NCBI RefSeq assembly: GCF_900110075.1
Contig: NZ_FOCJ01000007.1
Coordinates: forward strand, 1 to 64,000
DNA length: 64,000 nt
Origin: Paenibacillus sp. OV219
GTDB lineage: Bacteria > Bacillota > Bacilli > Paenibacillales > Paenibacillaceae
Reading direction: 5' to 3'
In this document: positions 26,695 to 36,094 of the stretch, in pieces
Layout: each line of letters opens with the position of its first letter
Position numbering within the stretch: position 1 is the first letter of the stretch
Made by a program: the position numbers and the translations under genes
Notes under the pieces: model-generated
Databases searched by the model: none
The model's input: the letters and a program-made list of their open reading frames with translations, nothing else
What the model was told of the DNA's origin: nothing

Positions 26695-27612
26695 ATGCAT
26701 GCTATCATCCATTCCATGCCAGGGGCCATTGAGCTAGGCTTGCTATACGCGCTGATGGCCCTCGGCGTATACATCACGTTTCGCATTCTTGATTTTCCCG
26801 ATCTAACGGTGGATGGGAGCTTCACAACGGGGGGAGCCATCGCCGCGACGATGATTGCCCACGGCGCATCGCCTTGGATTGCAACAATCGTTGCCTGTCT
26901 CGGCGGCTGTGCGGCAGGAACCGTCACAGGTTTGCTGCATACGAAAGGACGGATCAACGGGCTGTTGTCCGGGATTCTAATGATGATCGCGCTCTATTCC
27001 ATTAACCTTCGGATTATGGGCCGTCCAAACATCTCGCTGCTCGGTCAGGATACGATATTTAGTTCGCTTTCCATTCTAACGTTTATGATCGTTGCCGTGA
27101 TCCTGATCCTGGCGCTGCTGAATCTGTTCCTTAAGACAGACCTTGGACTTGCGCTGCGGGCGACTGGCGATAATGCGAGAATGATCCGAAGCTTCGGCGC
27201 GCATACCGACAATACGATTATTCTCGGCATCAGCTTATCAAACGGCCTCGTTGCTCTATCCGGCGCACTCGTTGCTCAGCAAGCAGGCTACGCAGACAAT
27301 TCGATGGGAATCGGGATGATCGTGATCGGTCTTGCTTCCGTCATTATCGGGGAAGCTATTCTTGGTGCGAGAACGATTCTATGGGCGACACTGGCTGCTG
27401 TGCTTGGTTCGGTCGTATACCGAATAGTCGTTGCGTTGGCGCTTCAGGTCGACTGGCTGGATGCATCTGATCTGAAGATCATTACTGCGGTTATCGTTAT
27501 CGTAGCGCTTATCATTCCAACTGCTCAGCGATCTTGGAAGCAGAAGCATGCGGCGCGCAAGCGTTCTGCAGAACTGGCCGAAATGTTTGCGGCTGTGGGA
27601 GGTGAGCGTTAA
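26695..27612 (+). CDS. ABC transporter permease (branched-chain/TrpY type)
   Basis: The 305-residue protein has eight to ten hydrophobic segments and the permease family motif TGDNARMIRSFG. It has the N-terminal GLLYALMALGVYITFRI..DLTVDGSF seen in TrpY-like permeases. GGAGG precedes the ATG, and its stop TAATG overlaps the start of the ATPase gene. Confidence 0.9.
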   Translation: MHAIIHSMPGAIELGLLYALMALGVYITFRILDFPDLTVDGSFTTGGAIAATMIAHGASPWIATIVACLGGCAAGTVTGLLHTKGRINGLLSGILMMIALYSINLRIMGRPNISLLGQDTIFSSLSILTFMIVAVILILALLNLFLKTDLGLALRATGDNARMIRSFGAHTDNTIILGISLSNGLVALSGALVAQQAGYADNSMGIGMIVIGLASVIIGEAILGARTILWATLAAVLGSVVYRIVVALALQVDWLDASDLKIITAVIVIVALIIPTAQRSWKQKHAARKRSAELAEMFAAVGGER

Positions 27613-28406
27613 TGCTGGAACTAGCTAAGGTGTCTAAGCTCTTCTTCCCCGGAACGCCGGACGAGAAGGCGGCGCTGCTCGGCATTAATCTGACTCTGAA
27701 GCCTGGCGATTTCGTAACGGTAATCGGCAGTAACGGCGCTGGGAAGTCGACGCTGATGAATATCATTTCCGGTGTCGTATCACCGGATTCGGGAGATGTG
27801 CGCATCGACGGAAATGTGGTCTCAGATTTGCCAGAGTACAAGCGAGGCCGCTGGATCGGCCGCGTCTTCCAGGATCCGATGGCGGGTACTGCTCCGCATC
27901 TGACGATTGAGGAGAACTTGGCTATCGCGTATGTAAGAGGTAAGAAGCGCGGACTAAGCTTCGGAATCACTCGTGCGAAGCGTGCATTCTTCCAGGAGCA
28001 GCTGAAGAAGCTGGGGATCGGTCTCGATACACGGCTGCGTGCCAAGGTTGGACAGCTGTCCGGTGGGGAGCGTCAAGCACTAAGCCTGCTCATGGCGACG
28101 TTCACCAAGCCGCAGATTTTGCTGCTAGATGAGCATACCGCGGCGCTTGACCCGTCGAGAGCGGAGCTCATTACGCGTCTCACGGAGAACATCGTACGTG
28201 AAATGAAATTAACGACCTTAATGGTCACTCATAACATGGAGCAAGCGATTCGACTTGGTAACAGACTGATCATGATGGATAAAGGCCGAATCATCCTCGA
28301 TATCGACGAGGAGCGGAAGAAAGACCTGACGGTCGAGCAGCTGCTGCGTGAATTCGAGAACATCAGCGGTCATAAGATGGCGGATGATCGTGTTGTGTTT
28401 GGTTAA
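27612..28406 (+). CDS. ABC transporter ATP-binding protein
   Basis: The 264-residue ATPase has Walker A (GSNGAGKST, about residues 39-47), the signature LSGGERQALS, Walker B (ILLLDEHTAALD) and the switch His in MVTHNM. It completes the importer with the two genes before it, by overlap of start and stop. A strong terminator follows. Confidence 0.95.
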   Translation: MLELAKVSKLFFPGTPDEKAALLGINLTLKPGDFVTVIGSNGAGKSTLMNIISGVVSPDSGDVRIDGNVVSDLPEYKRGRWIGRVFQDPMAGTAPHLTIEENLAIAYVRGKKRGLSFGITRAKRAFFQEQLKKLGIGLDTRLRAKVGQLSGGERQALSLLMATFTKPQILLLDEHTAALDPSRAELITRLTENIVREMKLTTLMVTHNMEQAIRLGNRLIMMDKGRIILDIDEERKKDLTVEQLLREFENISGHKMADDRVVFG

Positions 28407-28420
28407 TCTGTAAGTAGAAG

Positions 28421-28461
28421 CAGGTGGTGCAGAAGTTATTTCTGCGCCGCCTGTTTTTTTA
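28421..28461 (+). terminator. Terminator of the ABC importer operon
   Basis: CAGGTGGTGCAGAA and TTCTGCGCCGCCTG pair, followed by seven T. Confidence 0.92.
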
Positions 28462-28855
28462 TGTGGCAGGATGAGGAGATGGCTTGCGAGCTGATTGGAC
28501 GGATTGCGAAAGGGCTCTCTGGTGTTGTCCAACAGGCTGGGGCTAATGGCATAGAATAATTTGTCGGCATATGGCGACGGCAATCCTGATGCACTACATT
28601 TATAAGCCGGTTTAATAAAAAATATATGGTTTATTATTGTCGTAAAAGTGTGCTTTTTGCTGTCGTGAATTAGGATGATCAGCCACCGTTCGTCAGTGGG
28701 TAAGCTGTAAGCCCTATTCAATCGGGATATATTGACATTTTTCGAAATCGTTCAGCAAATTTCAGAAAAAATTCAAACTGCACTAAACAATATGGCAGAA
28801 ATAACCGATAGAGCTAGTATGAAGCTACTATATCATACTGTGGAGGGAACATTAC
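28462..28855. other. AT-rich intergenic region before the giant repeat protein
   Basis: No gene seen in 394 bases. The last half is AT-rich and includes a TTGACA box (28732-28737) without a clear -10 partner, and a hairpin AGTATGA/TCATACT (28816-28839) that ends just before the GGAGGG ribosome binding site. No riboswitch pattern was recognised. Confidence 0.5.
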
Positions 28856-31800
28856 ATGAAGCTTAAGGCTAGGTCTAAAGTACAACCACAAGCTAAAGGC
28901 AAGACGAGTAAGCTTGCTGCTGGCTTACTGAGCGCAACACTGTTATTAGCCGCAATTAGCCCGACGGCAGCTATCGCTGCGACGGCAACAGACATTACAA
29001 TCGTGAATAATAAGGCTGGTATTTCCGATACGATTACAGTCGCTAATGTAAATCAAGGTGACATTGTAAAGGTATACACGGCTTCGACTGGCGGTACCCT
29101 GCTCGGCAGTGCTACTGCTGAGGATTCATCAGTAACGGTAGAAGTTGCGCAACTTGGTGCTGCAGCGGGTAATGCCTATATCCAGGTCAACACTGGTACT
29201 CGGATTACGAAAGCGTATACTGCAGAAACATCTGCAGCGCTTGCGGCAACGGCAATTACAAGCGTCATCAACAATACAACCGGATCCGACTCCGTTAAAG
29301 TTAGCGGCCTCAAAGCTGGGGATAAAGTAACGGTTTATGGCGCTCTCGTTGCAAGTGCTACGGCATCATCGGACGGAGATGTAACGGTCACCGCGGATGA
29401 TCTGTTGCTTGCAGCTGGCGGAAGCTTCCAAATTACCGTCACGCGGTTGAACAAGCTAGAAAGTGCGAAGATTACGAAAACGTATTCGAAGTCCTCGCTC
29501 ACTAACGCACCAGGTGCTGACTCCATTACGGTCAACAACAATTACCTCGTGAATGACTCGGTCAAGGTTACGGGCTTGTCCACAGGCGCAACAGTCAAAG
29601 TTTATAAAGCGGCAACAGGCGGAACTGCTATTGCTACCGACACTGAGACAAGCGGAGAAGTGACACTTGATCTGGGCACTACAACTTTGGCCGCAGCTGC
29701 GGGTAACCTTTATGTCAGTGTGACAGAAGCAGGTAAGGATGAGAGCGGAAGAACGGTTAAGGCGTACACGGCTGAGCAAAGCTTGCCGCTTGCCGCTGCC
29801 AATATCGTTACACTAACAAATGGTGCGACAGGTAAAGATGACAGCGTGCAAGTGGAAGGTCTCGCTGTAGGCGACACCATTAAAGTGTACAAAACAAGCG
29901 CAGCAACAGATACAACGGTGCTCATGACTGATACAATCACTAGCGGGACAACAGCAATTGCAAAAGCAGTAGACGCTTTCGCTATTGGCACTGGCTCGGT
30001 CTATGTTTCGGTTGAAAGGGTGGGCAAGAAAGAAAGCACGCGTGTAGCAAAAGCATACACGGCTCAGAAGCCATCCGCAGCGCTAACTGTTAGTCAAATT
30101 ACGGTTAACAACAACAAAGGCCAGGATGATACAGTTGTTGTAACAGGCCTTACTACTGGCGCTAAAGTATATGTGTACAAAGCGGCAACAGGCGTAGCTA
30201 TCAATCCAAGTGGTGAGCAGGAATCCTCCGGCACAGCAACGATAAACCTTGGAACAACCAATTTGCTTGCTGGCACAGGAAGTATCTATCTAAGCGTTGA
30301 GAATCCGGACGAGCTTCTGAGTACGAGAGTGGCTAAGCCGTACACATCAGAGACTAGCGTTACCGCACCGGTAGCGAATATTACAATTGCCAACAACAAG
30401 ACAGGCGTTGACGACACGGTGAAGGTAGTTAGCACTTCAGCGTACAGCCTAGCAGAAGGCGACATAGTGGCTGTGTACGATGCGGCAACAGCTGGTAATA
30501 AGCTCGGCGAAGCAACAGTTGATACTGGTGATACAGAAGTGACTGTATCCTTGTCTGGCTCTAATGCGCTGAAGATTGCAGGAGGCAGTGTTTATATTTC
30601 GGTAACGAAAGTGGACAAAGGCGAGAGCGCGCGTGTTGCGAAAACATATACTGCTCAAGCGTCATCGACTGCACTTATTGCGTCACAAGTTACAGTCAGC
30701 AACAACTACAACACAGCTGATACTGTAGTTGCTACAGGCCTGACTCCAGGCGACGTAATCAATGTGTACAAGCTGGCAACAGGCGGCACTGCTATTGGTA
30801 CAGCAACAGTGGCAACGGGTAAAACGGATGCTACTGCATCACTTTCCGAGGATCTGGGCACTGTTACAGGTTACGTCTATGTCAGCGTGAATAAAGATGG
30901 CGGATTGGAGAGCGCCAGATTGAAAGTTGCTTTCGGCACGGATGGAAGCACTGCATTGTTAGCTTCGGCCATCACAGTCACTAACAATTATACTGGCAAT
31001 CAAGACGAAGTATCGGTAACGGGTCTGACAGAAGGCGATGTTATCACCCTGTATGCAGCAGCATCCGGCGGTACTGCACTTGCTACATCATCAGCTGTAG
31101 CTACAGCTGAGACAACGGCATCGATTGAGCAAACAGACTTGCTGACTGTAGCTGGTGGCTCCGTGTTTGTGTCCGTAACGAAGAAGGACAAGAAAGAAAG
31201 CACACGTACGAAGCAAACATACATCGCTGAGCCGAAATCTGTTGCGCTTAATGCGGCTGACGTTACCGTAACTAATAACGCGGCTACAGGTACGGATTCA
31301 GTTAAAGTAATAGGTCTGAATGCGGGCGATACAATCAGAGTGTATGGGGCTTCAACAGGCGGTTCAGTGCTTGGAAGCGGAACTCCTACTAATGGTACTG
31401 CTCAATTTACACTACCAGATTTGACTGCTGCAGGCAGCATGGTCTACGTCAGCATTCAGCGCTCACAGGAACAAGAAAGTAATCGTGTTGCTGTAGCGTA
31501 TCAGTCGCAAATTTCCAATGCGCCTACAACAGCAACTATTAGTGTTAGTAACAGCTATGGCACAGCTCTTGATACGGTGACAGTTTCAAGCCTTGAGGTC
31601 GGTGACATCGTTAAGGTCTATGCAGATAATGTTTCAGCTACTACAGCTGAGGCGACTGCTACTGTAGCTTCTGGTTCTTCCGTAGTCGTCGACATGTCTG
31701 CTGCAACTCCTGGGCTCAGCGACACGGCTAATGGAACAGTCTACGTGACGGTAACCAAACCTAATAAATCTGAAAGTGCAACTCGAACTTCAGCCGCTTA

Positions 31801-34132
31801 CAATAAGGCGCCGCAATCTACAGCTCCAACTGCAAGTAATATCGCGGTAGTTAACAACGGCGAAACTAACAATGATATTGTAAATATTACGAACGGCACG
31901 GTTGGCGACATCTTTAAAGTGTACAGCGCGTCAACAGGCGGTTCAGCGATTGGAACAGGTACGTATGCAGGCGGAACGTTAGCAATTGATATTGGAGCTG
32001 CGACCTTGACTGCTGGTGCTGGCGGTTCCGTATATGTCACTGTTCAGAATGCGAACAAAACGGAAAGTACTCGAACAGCGAAGACTTATATCGCAGAAAC
32101 GCAATCCGCTGCGCTTGATTTGAGTGATATTACAGTAGTTAATAACACGGGTACAGGTACTGATGCAGTTACTGTGGATGGCCTAAATCCAGGCGATATT
32201 GTATATGTGTACCCTGGAACATCAGGTGGTACAGGTACAGCTGGAACTCCTACTAGTGGCAAGGCTACAGTACCATTTGTTCTGACTGATGCAGGCGGTA
32301 CTGTCCGTGTCAGCGTAAAACGCTCAATGGAACTGGAAAGCACATTGATTCCTGTAACGTATTCGTCGCAAGTATCGAAAGCTCCGATAGCATCATCCAT
32401 TACCGTTACGAATGGCTTCGGTTCTGCAGTTGGCGCAGATACAGTGACCGTTACAAACCTTGCGGTTGGTGATGTAGTTAAAATCTACGCTGATAACAGT
32501 ACAAGTTCTGTTGGGGCGACTGGTACAGTAACTTCTGGTTCTGCCGTCGCGATTGATCTGAATGGTTCAGCTATTACGCTGAGCGACATTGCTAGCGGGT
32601 CGGTCTACGTGACAGTAACTAAGCCAAACAAGGATGAGAGTACGCCTCGAGTAGCGGCAGCTTACATCAAGGCGCCACAATCTTCGGCTCCAGCTGCAGG
32701 CGATATCGCGGTTGTTAACAACGGCGAAACCAACAATGACTTTGTTAATATTACGAACAACTCTGGTAATATCTCAGATGGCGATGTCTTTAATGTGTAC
32801 AGTGCGTCATCAGGCGGTTCAGCGATTGCAACAGGTACGTATGCAGGCGGAACGCTTGCAATCGATATTGGAACTGCGAACTTGACTGCTGGTGCTGGCG
32901 GTTCCGTATATGTCACTGTTCAGACTACGAACAAAACGGAAAGTGCTCGTACAGCGCAAACTTATAACGCAGAAACACAATCCACAGCGCTTGATCTGAG
33001 TGACATTACCGTAGTTAATAACTCGGGTATAGGCTCGGATACAGTTACAGTGGATGGCTTGAATCCAGGCGATATTGTCTATGTGTATTCGGCAGCAACA
33101 GGCGGTACAGGCACATCTGGAACTCCTACTAGCGGTAAGGCATCAGTAACATTTGCTCTGACTGATGCAGGCGGTTCTGTCTATGTCAGCGTAAAACGTA
33201 CAATGGAACGGGAAAGTACTCGTGCAACTGTCTCTTATCAGTCGCAAGTGACGAAAGCTCCTGCAGTAGCATCCATTAGTAATGCAAATGGCGTCGGTAC
33301 TGGTGCTGGCGTTGATACGGTGACAGTTGCAAACCTTGTGGTTGGCGATGTAGTCAAAATCTATGCAGATAATAGTACAAGTACTGTTGGAGCGACTGGT
33401 ACTGTAAGTGCAGGCACCTCCGTAACAATTGATCTGAATGCTACTAGTATTACGCTGAGCAACACCACAGCTGGCACAATCTACGTGACGGTAACAAAGG
33501 CAAGTAAGGATGAGAGCACGCGTACAGCGTACACTTACACAACTGCGCCACCGTCCGCTACTCCAACTGCAGGTGATTTCACAGTTAAAAACAACGGCGG
33601 AAGCAATAATGACGTTGTAACCGTTACGAACAACTCTACTAATATTGCAGCAACCGATGTCTTTAGAGTATATTCCGCGGCAACAGGCGGTACACTGCTT
33701 GGAACAAGTGTTGGGGATGCGAGCGTGCTCGCAACACCGCTTGACATTGACCTTGGCTCAGCATCTGCACTGGTTGCAGCTGGCGGCAAAGTATACATCA
33801 CTGTTCAGAGTGCGGGCAAAATTGAAGGTCCTCGTGTAGCTGTGACTTACACTGACGAAAACAGTGTTGCACCAACGTTGGCTCAAATTGCGGTTCTGAA
33901 TGATACTGGATCTACTGATATTGTCAGAGTCTCTGGAATGGTATCTGGTGATAAAGTAACCGTATACGCTGCTGACGGAACAACAGTACTTGGTACAGTT
34001 TCTTGGACTAGCGGTACATCCATTAAAGTTACTGGCTTAAATCTGGCTGCAGGCAGCACGATTAAGGTGTCTGTGACTAACGGAACTAAAGCAGAAAGTA
34101 CAAAAGTAACAGTAAGTTATAACGTAGAGTAA
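28856..34132 (+). CDS. Giant secreted protein with 18 tandem ~95-residue repeats
   Basis: The 1758-residue protein has a long signal peptide (residues 1 to about 42, LAAGLLSATLLLAAISPTAAIA) and then 18 repeats of about 85-103 residues to the very end. Each repeat begins with a strand like ITVxNNxGxxDTVxVxGL, followed by GDxVxVYxAxTGGT, a central variable part, and VYVSVxxxxKxESxR. This looks like a string of beta-sandwich modules. No S-layer homology domain, sortase motif or membrane anchor is visible, so it may be released or bound by unknown means. Repeats 10-12, 13-15 and 16-18 form a higher-order unit of about 860 bp. GGAGGG precedes the ATG. Function unknown; a fibre, adhesin or sheath role is inference. 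Confidence 0.85.
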   Translation: MKLKARSKVQPQAKGKTSKLAAGLLSATLLLAAISPTAAIAATATDITIVNNKAGISDTITVANVNQGDIVKVYTASTGGTLLGSATAEDSSVTVEVAQLGAAAGNAYIQVNTGTRITKAYTAETSAALAATAITSVINNTTGSDSVKVSGLKAGDKVTVYGALVASATASSDGDVTVTADDLLLAAGGSFQITVTRLNKLESAKITKTYSKSSLTNAPGADSITVNNNYLVNDSVKVTGLSTGATVKVYKAATGGTAIATDTETSGEVTLDLGTTTLAAAAGNLYVSVTEAGKDESGRTVKAYTAEQSLPLAAANIVTLTNGATGKDDSVQVEGLAVGDTIKVYKTSAATDTTVLMTDTITSGTTAIAKAVDAFAIGTGSVYVSVERVGKKESTRVAKAYTAQKPSAALTVSQITVNNNKGQDDTVVVTGLTTGAKVYVYKAATGVAINPSGEQESSGTATINLGTTNLLAGTGSIYLSVENPDELLSTRVAKPYTSETSVTAPVANITIANNKTGVDDTVKVVSTSAYSLAEGDIVAVYDAATAGNKLGEATVDTGDTEVTVSLSGSNALKIAGGSVYISVTKVDKGESARVAKTYTAQASSTALIASQVTVSNNYNTADTVVATGLTPGDVINVYKLATGGTAIGTATVATGKTDATASLSEDLGTVTGYVYVSVNKDGGLESARLKVAFGTDGSTALLASAITVTNNYTGNQDEVSVTGLTEGDVITLYAAASGGTALATSSAVATAETTASIEQTDLLTVAGGSVFVSVTKKDKKESTRTKQTYIAEPKSVALNAADVTVTNNAATGTDSVKVIGLNAGDTIRVYGASTGGSVLGSGTPTNGTAQFTLPDLTAAGSMVYVSIQRSQEQESNRVAVAYQSQISNAPTTATISVSNSYGTALDTVTVSSLEVGDIVKVYADNVSATTAEATATVASGSSVVVDMSAATPGLSDTANGTVYVTVTKPNKSESATRTSAAYNKAPQSTAPTASNIAVVNNGETNNDIVNITNGTVGDIFKVYSASTGGSAIGTGTYAGGTLAIDIGAATLTAGAGGSVYVTVQNANKTESTRTAKTYIAETQSAALDLSDITVVNNTGTGTDAVTVDGLNPGDIVYVYPGTSGGTGTAGTPTSGKATVPFVLTDAGGTVRVSVKRSMELESTLIPVTYSSQVSKAPIASSITVTNGFGSAVGADTVTVTNLAVGDVVKIYADNSTSSVGATGTVTSGSAVAIDLNGSAITLSDIASGSVYVTVTKPNKDESTPRVAAAYIKAPQSSAPAAGDIAVVNNGETNNDFVNITNNSGNISDGDVFNVYSASSGGSAIATGTYAGGTLAIDIGTANLTAGAGGSVYVTVQTTNKTESARTAQTYNAETQSTALDLSDITVVNNSGIGSDTVTVDGLNPGDIVYVYSAATGGTGTSGTPTSGKASVTFALTDAGGSVYVSVKRTMERESTRATVSYQSQVTKAPAVASISNANGVGTGAGVDTVTVANLVVGDVVKIYADNSTSTVGATGTVSAGTSVTIDLNATSITLSNTTAGTIYVTVTKASKDESTRTAYTYTTAPPSATPTAGDFTVKNNGGSNNDVVTVTNNSTNIAATDVFRVYSAATGGTLLGTSVGDASVLATPLDIDLGSASALVAAGGKVYITVQSAGKIEGPRVAVTYTDENSVAPTLAQIAVLNDTGSTDIVRVSGMVSGDKVTVYAADGTTVLGTVSWTSGTSIKVTGLNLAAGSTIKVSVTNGTKAESTKVTVSYNVE

Positions 34133-34143
34133 TTCATAAAGAA

Positions 34144-34182
34144 GCAGCCGTTCAGGGTTCATCCCTGGACGGCTGTTTTTTT
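34144..34182 (+). terminator. Terminator after the giant repeat protein
   Basis: CAGCCGTTCAGGG/CCCTGGACGGCTG hairpin followed by seven T. Confidence 0.92.
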
Positions 34183-34343
34183 GCATATACTCTCCTATAA
34201 TCTACGAGGTGAGCTGCTTGAGGCGAGTTTGGCGAAGCACGGTCAACAGCGTAACGACAAGTGGCCACCGCTATACAAATCGTAGCGTCTCCTTTATCAT
34301 ATGGCTATATCCAAGGCACACTGCAACTGAGGAGCGTTTAACG

Positions 34344-34850
34344 ATGCCAAATATTTTTATCGAACAACTACATGCCATTAATGAATCCACCTTAAAAGAG
34401 CTGTCCGAGCTGCTCATAACGGTGGTGGAGGATGGTGCATCAATTGGCTTCTTGCCGCCACTAACCGAGCAAGAAGCGAAGCAATACTGGAAAACAGTAC
34501 TCGCCGCGGACGTCCTTCTGTTCGTCGCGCGCATGAACGGACGCATTGCAGGCACTGTGCAGCTTCATCTGTGCATGAAGCCGAACGGCACTCACCGCGC
34601 GGAGATCGCCAAGCTCATGACACATCCTGACTTCCGGCGCAACGGAATCGGGCGTCAGCTGATGCAGGCTGCGGAGGAGAGGGCGAAGCAGGAGGCTCGC
34701 TCATTGCTGGTGCTCGATACAAGAGAAGGTGACCCGTCGAATCTGCTGTATGCCTCGCTTGGCTACATTCAGGCAGGCCGCATTCCAGGCTTTGCGCAAT
34801 CAGCTAATGGGGAACTGGAAGCGACGATCTTGTACTACAAAATGGTATAG
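34344..34850 (+). CDS. GNAT-family N-acetyltransferase
   Basis: The 168-residue protein has the GNAT fold with the acetyl-CoA site HPDFRRNGIGRQLMQ (about residues 95-109) and the preceding strand RAEIAKLM. The substrate is unknown. The open frame starts earlier at 34209, but TGAGGAG and ATG 34344 define the start. It is a single-gene unit with a terminator behind it. Confidence 0.9.
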   Translation: MPNIFIEQLHAINESTLKELSELLITVVEDGASIGFLPPLTEQEAKQYWKTVLAADVLLFVARMNGRIAGTVQLHLCMKPNGTHRAEIAKLMTHPDFRRNGIGRQLMQAAEERAKQEARSLLVLDTREGDPSNLLYASLGYIQAGRIPGFAQSANGELEATILYYKMV

Positions 34851-34864
34851 AGAACACCAAATCG

Positions 34865-34896
34865 AATCCACAATCTCACATGATTGTGGATTTTTT
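34865..34896 (+). terminator. Terminator after the acetyltransferase
   Basis: AATCCACAATC/GATTGTGGATT hairpin followed by six T. Confidence 0.88.
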
Positions 34897-34990
34897 GTTT
34901 CCCATAGAATTGCGTTCATAGAATGGGAGTGAGCCGCCATATACTTGTAAAGATCGCGATAAACAAGCTATTTGGGGTGGGGGGACTAAT

Positions 34991-36094
34991 ATGGAGATCG
35001 TTGTTGCAGTGCTGCTCATTTGCACTTGTTTCGCGGGTTTGCTGTTGTTCCGCCGAAATACAGTTCCGGTGTTGCCAGAACATCATCCGCTGCCACAAGG
35101 TAAGCTGTCCGTCATCATACCAGCCCGAAATGAAGAGCGTAATCTTGCCTTTCTGCTCAGCTCCCTTCAGGCACAGACGATAGGTAAGATGGAGATAATC
35201 GTTGTCGATGATCACTCCGAGGATCGGACGCGAGAAATTGCCGAACAGTTCGGTGTGACGGTCATTTCGTGCCCAGCGCTGCCGCTTGGGTGGACAGGCA
35301 AGAACTGGGCTGTGTGGAACGGCTACCAGCTAGCGAGTGGTGACCTGATCGCTTTTCTCGATGCAGATGTCCGGCTTGCGCCGCATGCGATGGAGGCGCT
35401 GCTCGCAGCACGAGTGCAGAAGGGCGGAACGATATCCGTAGTGCCCTATCACGAAGCGGAGAAGTTCTATGAGCGGCTCGCCTTAATCCCGAATCTGCTC
35501 GGTCTCTATGCATTTACGTCGCCTATGGAACGGACCAATCCGCAGAAAGGGCTCTATGGCTCCTGTATCGTCACGACGAGAGCGGACTACGAGGCTGTCA
35601 ACGGTCATGAGAGTGTGAAGGCGGAGCTGCTCGATGATCTTAATCTAGGCGCGAAGTTTATGCAGGCCGGTATTCCGGTCAACAACTATATCGGGTATGG
35701 CACGGTGTCGTTCCGGATGTATCCGGGCGGCATTCGCAGTGAAATCGAAGGGTTCAGCAAAGGGGCGGTGCTCAGTACAAGCAAGCTCAGTATAGGGACG
35801 ACACTGCTTGTTGCCTTGTGGCTCATCGGTCTGATTGCGGCAGAGTCGGCTCCTTTGCTGCTGGGCACGTCCTTGGCACTGCCGCTTGCAGCTGGGTATT
35901 TGTTGTACACGGCGCAAATTTATTATTTTATCCGCTACACGGGCCGGTTCGGGAGATGGCTGCCTGCGCTGCATCCGATTAGTACGGTCTTCTTCCTGTT
36001 TATTATGCTGTACTCCATCTACCAGGTTGTATTCTGCGGGCAGGTCGCTTGGAAAGGCAGGCACATCGAGGTTGGGGGGCGGTCGAAGCGATGA
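34991..36094 (+). CDS. Family 2 glycosyltransferase, CrtQ-like membrane protein
   Basis: The 367-residue protein starts with one membrane segment (residues 1-20), then a GT-A domain with VIIPARNEERNL, the VVDDHS site and the metal-binding FLDADVR, and ends with three hydrophobic segments (about residues 260-350). It resembles glycosyltransferases that act on carotenoid acids (CrtQ) or glycerolipids. Its stop overlaps the start of a PlsY-like acyltransferase gene (ATGA), so the pair probably builds one lipid-type product. No carotenoid synthesis genes are in the window, so the substrate is open. Confidence 0.83.
   Translation: MEIVVAVLLICTCFAGLLLFRRNTVPVLPEHHPLPQGKLSVIIPARNEERNLAFLLSSLQAQTIGKMEIIVVDDHSEDRTREIAEQFGVTVISCPALPLGWTGKNWAVWNGYQLASGDLIAFLDADVRLAPHAMEALLAARVQKGGTISVVPYHEAEKFYERLALIPNLLGLYAFTSPMERTNPQKGLYGSCIVTTRADYEAVNGHESVKAELLDDLNLGAKFMQAGIPVNNYIGYGTVSFRMYPGGIRSEIEGFSKGAVLSTSKLSIGTTLLVALWLIGLIAAESAPLLLGTSLALPLAAGYLLYTAQIYYFIRYTGRFGRWLPALHPISTVFFLFIMLYSIYQVVFCGQVAWKGRHIEVGGRSKR

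Noticed and set aside
28462..28855. Possible riboswitch before the giant repeat protein
   Set aside because: I looked for the c-di-GMP type and other common classes and found no matching core; only a simple hairpin near the start codon is visible.
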